Shown: positions 60,401-64,000 of the stretch, in pieces | How positions within the stretch are numbered: position 1 is the stretch's first letter | How the letters are laid out: every line of letters begins with the position of its first letter | Origin: Liolophura sinensis | Lineage: Eukaryota; Mollusca; Polyplacophora; Chitonida; Chitonidae | Direction: 5' to 3' | DNA: 64,000 nucleotides | Assembly (NCBI RefSeq): GCF_032854445.1 | Contig: NC_088303.1 | Coordinates: 9,927,501-9,991,500, forward strand | Made by a program: the position numbers and the translations under genes | Notes under the pieces: generated by a model | Seen by the model: the letters and a program-made list of their open reading frames with translations, nothing else | The model's database searches: none | Told to the model about the DNA's origin: nothing

Positions 60401-63400
60401 TCAAAGTATCCTTCATCAACTTCTCAGAGTAACAGTGTTCAAAAGACATGTTTTTCTACATTCTTTGATTTAAATACTTTATTAATGTGCAGTGTAATGC
60501 ATGCCTGAAATGGTGGTGGGTTACTGGAGGCACTATGGTTTTGACGTATACAAGAACATTAGCTGAGAGCACCTATAAGATTGATATATGTTTTGTTTGT
60601 TACAGATAAGGGTTGTAGACAAGCACTTCTCCAATCACCAACTCACGCCAGACAACAACAAGCTACTGAACCAGTCCTTACAACATGGCCTAGATTTTGC
60701 CAGGGTAAGAACGCCTTAACAAGTTCTGCATTGTGTCTTTTGCAAACTGTGGATAAGCCCGAAATTCAGAAATTCTCCAACCTTTTTTCTGTACATCATT
60801 CCAATACACTCTGTAATAACATAATTCCCTTTAAATTATCTGTTCATGGTTTCTTTGTGCTCCAGTCATGATTGAAGTCATAATCAGTTATCGTGTTAAG
60901 CTGAAACATGATCAAAAAATGTAGGGTGGACGTACTGTGAATGAACTGTATGTGTCGTTGGTTCAGTTCCATGTAGCTCAAGTGTTGTTCTTGCCACATC
61001 CGATCGACCCCTGACTGATGCTTTTGCAGGTTTGAATACAGCTATTGTTGGTCCTTTTGAGGTTTGAAGTCCAGAAATTTGTCAGGTATCAGGTAAAGGG
61101 TAGTGGGTTACTCCTGGTTCCCCTGTCCTGCACCAATACCTCGCTTGGCGTTCAGCGCAAAGGGGATAGTGCAATGACTGGTTGACCTGTGTCAGTATAA
61201 TGGCTCAGGTGGGGCGGCTCACTTCCCTTCAGTAAGGTGTCTCGGTGAAGCAGCACTAGATAAAAGAGCTGTGGAAATCCGTCCTGCATCAAGGAGGCAC
61301 ATTACATGCACTCTAAGGATTCCTTTGTAGTCATATGACTGAAAAAATTGCTGAGTAGAGCGTTAAACCCCAAGCACTCACTAACTCACTCCTGCACCAA
61401 TAAACCTAAGTGGTGTCATATGTGTGAAAAATTGTTGAAAGCAAGAAGCTACTGCTGGAAGTTATAGAACAATCGAATAATCAATTTAAATCAAATAAAC
61501 TGACAGTTTCCTTTGTATTGTAAAGATTTGGAATATCTCAATTAGACGACACTCTACAGGCTTATATGTATGTTTCAGAATGAGCTGTTTAAGATTGTCC
61601 ACGCCATCCTTGTGAACTCGGAGACCAGAGATGCTGCCATCGGCTTCATCGGAGCTGTGATCAGACGCAATGTCAAACGATCTCAAATACAGGTAAACAG
61701 TTTGCACCATCATAAAACACTTCAGCTTTATTCCACAAAACATTTTTTTGTGAAGTTTACACAGATGCAAACATTCACACTGAAATGCAGCTTTTTGTGG
61801 GAATATTACTTATGCCATTACATGTAGTTTAATATTTGACTGGTCAGGTGACTTATTTTGTGGTGTGGATTATTACACCTTAGTGTATTGATGCCTTGTT
61901 TATTTCAGGTTGATGAAAGGCTTGTGTCAGGGGATGGTTTTATGTTGAACTTTCTCACCGTGCTACAGATGCTGACCCTCAAAGTCAAACTGGATAAGGT
62001 AAGGCTTTCCATATAAAGAGTTGTCTAGTCGTGCATGTGTTTACCCAGATAAAAAGTAGTTTGATATGAATATCTCGTTTTTCAACAGGTGCTTATCTGG
62101 TTTGTGCACAGATTTTTTTTTTAGTCTTACCTTGGCGCATGAGAAACTGTCTCGGCAAATTCATGTGAAATTGGGTTGATCCTTGCTGAGCCTGTTGTGG
62201 TGAGATTTTGTTCAGACAGACCTCTTTTGGTCAGTTATTTTTTTCATTGGTCAGACTAGTTTTCGTGGATCGGACCTGTTTTGGTTTGTCGGATCTGTTT
62301 GGGTTGGTGAGACCTGTTTGTTAGGCAGACTTTTTGGGGTTGGTCAGATCCATTTTGGTTGATCAGATCTGGTTTGGTTGATCAGAGCTGGTTTGGTCAG
62401 ACATATTCATCCTAGTGAATCCACAAACACAAGAGAGAACAACCATGGAAAGGTGAAAAATAACACAGAAATATGTTGTTCAATACAGTAAAACTTTTGC
62501 TATATACTGCATGTGCTATGATTGCAGGTAGACAAGTATTACCTGTTCCACCCCAAGGCCAAAACTGAGACAAAAGGGGACTCCAGATTGAAGCTTAGCT
62601 CGCAGGAGGCCGAGGAATGGGCCGAAGGACTGAGTGAGTAGTCTCCCCTTATGTGCTCTTGAAATTTCAAAATTTACATTTTACATTTTTTAGAAGCACC
62701 TGCTTAGTTTTAAGTTATATTTGTGTTCAGAGCATCCACTTACTCATCAATTCTTTTATTTGTGTTTATTACATAATAGCATTTAACAGTTTAAATAATG
62801 TGTTTTTAGTGACAACTTCAAGTGTAACATAGTTGAATTAATGCCAACTCAAGTCATTGGTTTACACACAACTGTAAACACTGCTGTGTTACACACCACT
62901 GTAAACTTTACTCCTGTATCTGCTTTTCTGTTTAGAAAATTCTGAGAAACCTCCCTGGCAGGAGCCCAAATTTCCCACCGAGATTTTCTTTCTCACCCTC
63001 CACTGTCATCACATATCCATATTACCCATGACGAGGAAGTATCAGCGCCGATTGCGGGCCATTCGAGATCTGAACCGTATGATAGAGGAACTGGAGGGTG
63101 TGGAGTCTCAGTGGAAACTCTTACCCATGGCAACACGAAACAGAGAACTTCTCAAACGATGGAAATCACAATCTCAGGTCCGCTTAAAAAGTCTATTACC
63201 ATTCTCTTGCAGCTTGGTTTGGAGATTTTCTTTTCAGGCCGGTGTCGTGTATCTTTGTACATGTACATGTATTTCCCACTGAAAACGATCTAACCATACA
63301 GAGCCTCAATATGGATAGAGCACAATAAAATCAGGGGGATGTTCCATCTTTGATGCTCCGTATGCATATTAATTACAGTAAATGACAAAATTCACGGCTT

Positions 63401-64000
63401 AGTCTCTTGTGTTGTGTAATGAAGCTCAAGTTTAGCATATATGTCACTAAAGCACAATGAAATGAGGGGGATGCCCCCTCTTTGGTGCTTTGTGTGCATA
63501 TTAATTACACGTCTTTTTTTATTTTTTTTTTTTATTATTTATTAGAATCCATGCTAAATTTAGTTTCAGTGCTGCTAATGAGCTGAAGTTCGGCTTTCAT
63601 GTGTCCACTCCAGGCATGGTGTTTGGTAGCCATGCTACCATTCATTTGGTTGGTGTTTTCCACTGTACTCAAGAGCAAAAATCTCAAAGGTTTATGTAAA
63701 ATCACTGCCCTCTCACAAGTTGTCTGCAGACATGATTTTTTTCCGCTTTTTAGCGGAATTCCGCTTTTTCTTTGTTCAGTTTCGATTAATTTACCTGTTT
63801 TCCGCAGAATTTTCTAGCTTCCGGGGCCTACGCGGCCTCTGGACCCCGGACTTTTTGGGCTATGATAGTAAATTTCAGCTATTTTCTTGGTTCACCACAA
63901 TCATGTCTGTGTCTGGCTACCTCTTGACTCCTGCGAAACACCATGACCTTAATACTATGTGTTTACAGAGACTACAGAAGAGTAAGCTGTGTGCAGATGC
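51397..64000 (+). CDS. UBE4B: Ubiquitin conjugation factor E4 B, N-terminal part (17 exons; 3' part outside window)
   Basis: Ufd2-type U-box ubiquitin ligase/chain elongation factor working with p97/VCP. Exons: 51397-51420, 52551-52776, 53146-53221, 53688-53781, 54124-54256, 54919-55075, 55432-55573, 57188-57288, 58449-58563, 59148-59291, 60163-60279, 60606-60704, 61579-61692, 61909-61998, 62528-62633, 62936-63177, 63969-64000 (cut by the window). All phases agree; 660 codons before the last partial exon. Diagnostic stretches: start [109 protein letters not shown]. The Ufd2 core begins around exon 13; the U-box would lie right of the window. Confidence 0.93.
51998..52314. mobile_element. 317-bp foldback (near-palindromic) element in UBE4B intron 1
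   Basis: Left AAAGACACCAACCTAAAG... pairs with right ...AAGGTTGGTGTCTTT. Pairing continues through CCACCATATATCCCTACT with AGTAGGGACATGTGGTGG, and GAAGGCTTCCAC with GTGGAAGCCTTC, almost to the centre. It looks like a MITE or foldback element; TA dinucleotides sit at both edges. Confidence 0.8.
52315..52550. other. UBE4B intron 1, right part
   Basis: Ordinary intron sequence ending in TTTTGTTATAG. The part of intron 1 left of the foldback element (51421-51997) also shows nothing further. Confidence 0.5.
52551..52776 (+). CDS. UBE4B: UBE4B exon 2
   Basis: 226 nt, acceptor GTTATAG, donor CCAG|GTATAA. Begins [16 protein letters not shown], then Ser/Thr/Pro-rich disordered sequence. Confidence 0.9.
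53146..53221 (+). CDS. UBE4B: UBE4B exon 3
   Basis: 76 nt, acceptor CTTGCAG, donor ATT|GTAAGT. Encodes [25 protein letters not shown] is recognisable from UBE4B. Confidence 0.85.
53688..53781 (+). CDS. UBE4B: UBE4B exon 4
   Basis: 94 nt, acceptor TTTTTAG, donor AGG|GTAAGA. Encodes [16 protein letters not shown], strongly conserved in UBE4B, then a basic stretch. Confidence 0.9.
54124..54256 (+). CDS. UBE4B: UBE4B exon 5
   Basis: 133 nt, acceptor ATACCAG, donor TCAG|GTGAGC. Encodes [20 protein letters not shown]..., matching the conserved helix that starts the folded N-terminal region. Confidence 0.88.
54919..55075 (+). CDS. UBE4B: UBE4B exon 6
   Basis: 157 nt, acceptor ATCTCAG, donor AAGG|GTAGGT. 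Encodes [20 protein letters not shown], like the ILMEVL helix of vertebrate UBE4B. Confidence 0.88.
55432..55573 (+). CDS. UBE4B: UBE4B exon 7
   Basis: 142 nt, acceptor ACTGCAG, donor AAG|GTCTGT. Encodes [20 protein letters not shown]. The long intraprotein Ser/Pro region of some vertebrate isoforms is absent here. Confidence 0.9.
55725..56770 (+). mobile_element. Probable dispersed repeat in UBE4B intron 7
   Basis: Begins with an inverted GATCCCGTTCTTCCTGAACG, then GGGACCCCTATTGTAACCG, a pyrimidine/ATT-rich tract and about 0.9 kb of sequence with several fragmentary ORFs (56300-56563). The opening resembles repeated GGGACCCCTATTGT elements I have seen in marine invertebrate genomes. Class and right end are uncertain. 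Confidence 0.45.
57188..57288 (+). CDS. UBE4B: UBE4B exon 8, seed of a 97-bp array
   Basis: 101 nt, acceptor TTGCAG, donor CTAG|GTAAGT. Encodes [20 protein letters not shown] then QGLVTVPR. The 3' three quarters of this exon plus its donor are repeated eight more times immediately downstream. Confidence 0.9.
57198..58135 (+). repeat. UBE4B: 97-bp array repeating UBE4B exon 8 end and donor
   Basis: Donor GT positions: 57289 (real), 57384, 57481, 57578, 57675, 57772, 57869, 57966, 58063; period 97 (first step 95). Each unit holds about 85 nt of exon 8 (GTCAGGAGTCAGTGTGTTAC and on), CCTAG|GTAAGT and a TCTAKACCAGTGAGGGAGG bridge. One unit reads TTG|GTAAAT and the second TAG|GTAAAT. A partial tenth copy ends near 58130. 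Confidence 0.95.
58449..58563 (+). CDS. UBE4B: UBE4B exon 9
   Basis: 115 nt, acceptor TGTTTAG, donor AGG|GTAAGG. Encodes [20 protein letters not shown] and [13 protein letters not shown]. Confidence 0.88.
58655..58860 (+). mobile_element. tRNA-derived SINE head, possible third family
   Basis: TGTGGTCGAGTGTTCAAGA (A-box-like) and GTGGGTTGAGTCCTGGC (B-box-like), followed by an unrelated body ending TTTAACAATAAAG. It lies in UBE4B intron 9. Confidence 0.5.
59148..59291 (+). CDS. UBE4B: UBE4B exon 10
   Basis: 144 nt, phase 0, acceptor TTTACAG, donor TTA|GTAAGT. Encodes [15 protein letters not shown]... and [19 protein letters not shown], matching the ELCE-K-G-T-P-CNL segment. Confidence 0.9.
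59915..60020 (-). mobile_element. SINE copy in UBE4B intron 10
   Basis: TTTTTATTTGATTGGTG at the left, GAAGAATATTTCACTTACAC and CGGCCAGTATAGTGGTGGGA follow; minus-sense copy of the tRNA-derived family. Confidence 0.8.
60163..60279 (+). CDS. UBE4B: UBE4B exon 11
   Basis: 117 nt, acceptor ACATAG, donor AAT|GTGAGT. Encodes [20 protein letters not shown], conserved as LSYLG-F-SFSVFAED in the family. Confidence 0.92.
60606..60704 (+). CDS. UBE4B: UBE4B exon 12
   Basis: 99 nt, acceptor TTACAG, donor AGG|GTAAGA. Encodes VVDKHFSN... and [12 protein letters not shown]. Confidence 0.88.
60705..61084. other. UBE4B intron 12, left part
   Basis: No feature recognised before the SINE-like copy that starts near 61085. 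Confidence 0.5.
61085..61400 (-). mobile_element. Second SINE-like family, longer copy
   Basis: Inverted relative to 24929-25140; shared blocks include ACTGGTTGACCTGTGTCAGT, ATAATGGCTCAGGTGGGGC and AGCACTCACTAACTCACTC. It lies in UBE4B intron 12. Confidence 0.75.
61579..61692 (+). CDS. UBE4B: UBE4B exon 13
   Basis: 114 nt, acceptor GTTTCAG, donor CAG|GTAAAC. Encodes [20 protein letters not shown], the start of the Ufd2 core. Confidence 0.92.
61909..61998 (+). CDS. UBE4B: UBE4B exon 14
   Basis: 90 nt, acceptor ATTTCAG, donor AAG|GTAAGG. Encodes [20 protein letters not shown], a highly conserved Ufd2 core motif. Confidence 0.93.
62200..62400 (+). repeat. Imperfect TTGGTCAGAYCTGTTTTGG repeats
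   Basis: About ten imperfect ~20-bp units of GGTCAGAYCTGKTTTGGTT in UBE4B intron 14. Confidence 0.75.
62528..62633 (+). CDS. UBE4B: UBE4B exon 15
   Basis: 106 nt, acceptor TTGCAG, donor CTGA|GTGAGT. Encodes [20 protein letters not shown] and a Glu-rich helix ending WAEGL. Confidence 0.88.
62936..63177 (+). CDS. UBE4B: UBE4B exon 16
   Basis: 242 nt, acceptor TGTTTAG, donor CAG|GTCCGC (weak after GT). Encodes [40 protein letters not shown] and [13 protein letters not shown]. Confidence 0.92.
63285..63500 (-). repeat. Two copies of a ~115-bp dispersed repeat
   Basis: AGCACAATRAAATSAGGGGG ATG followed by TTGRTGCTYYGTRTGCATAT and TAATTAC occurs twice (63318 and 63450). It is related to the inverted copies at 48585-49285. 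Confidence 0.65.
63501..63968. other. UBE4B intron 16, right part
   Basis: T-rich tract at 63510-63545 and a short SINE fragment (TTGGTTGGTGTTTTCCACTG) near 63646; otherwise nothing seen. Confidence 0.5.
63969..64000 (+). CDS. UBE4B: UBE4B exon 17 (cut by window edge)
   Basis: Acceptor TTTACAG; the visible 10 codons read [11 protein letters not shown], matching the KLVRCKACADA position of vertebrate UBE4B and confirming the phase-0 end of exon 16. Confidence 0.85.

Overview
This is eukaryotic, intron-rich animal DNA of about 64 kb. It holds parts or all of four protein-coding genes whose exons can be reconstructed with GT-AG splice sites and consistent phases. The tRNA-derived SINE family (a conserved block reading ACTCAAGAATATTTCACTT with a TTTATT-type tail), a second SINE-like family and the abundance of minisatellites suggest a marine lophotrochozoan, most likely a mollusc. 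That is an inference from repeat style, not a database match. All protein names come from recalled family features read in the translated exons; no search was run.

Layout. (1) 1-15.6 kb, plus strand: the C-terminal half of the 5'-3' exoribonuclease XRN1. Twelve exons encode 856 residues ending at 14271, followed by a 3' UTR. (2) 16.2-34.6 kb, minus strand, tail-to-tail with XRN1: a p24/TMED cargo-receptor gene closest to TMED6. Three shared downstream exons are preceded by two different, homologous first exons at 26.3-26.5 and 34.4-34.6 kb. Both end in phase 0, so they look like alternative promoters/first exons of one gene. (3) 41.5-51.2 kb, minus strand: a complete SLC35E2-like transporter (six coding exons, 406 aa) plus a likely non-coding first exon. 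(4) 51.4-64 kb, plus strand, head-to-head with SLC35E2: the N-terminal part of the ubiquitin chain elongation factor UBE4B (17 exons, 670 residues in the window, U-box beyond the right edge). A compact promoter with ETS-like, palindromic CRE and YY1-like sites lies between the last two genes.

The most striking pattern is that each of the four genes carries, at one exon, a minisatellite whose repeat unit contains that exon's own 3' end together with its 5' splice site. The result is a ladder of donor sites: XRN1 75-bp units with ten donors, the first eight in phase; TMED6 53-bp units with six donor positions; SLC35E2 34-bp units with eight donors; UBE4B 97-bp units with nine donors. A fifth, decayed 29-bp array follows another XRN1 exon. 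In XRN1 the unit is 25 codons and open, so donor choice could add 25-residue blocks. In UBE4B and SLC35E2 use of a downstream donor would introduce an immediate stop.

Other accessory content includes several SINEs (three with clear target-site duplications), a deleted Tc1/mariner-like element, a 317-bp foldback element, a large ~93-97-bp satellite, a 40-bp array of about 33 units, an array of CGACGTCAG (CRE-like) motifs, and an unassigned pair of exon-like segments at 37.7 and 38.8 kb. The genes are housekeeping functions (mRNA decay, early secretory traffic, nucleotide-sugar-type transport, ubiquitination) and do not form a pathway together.
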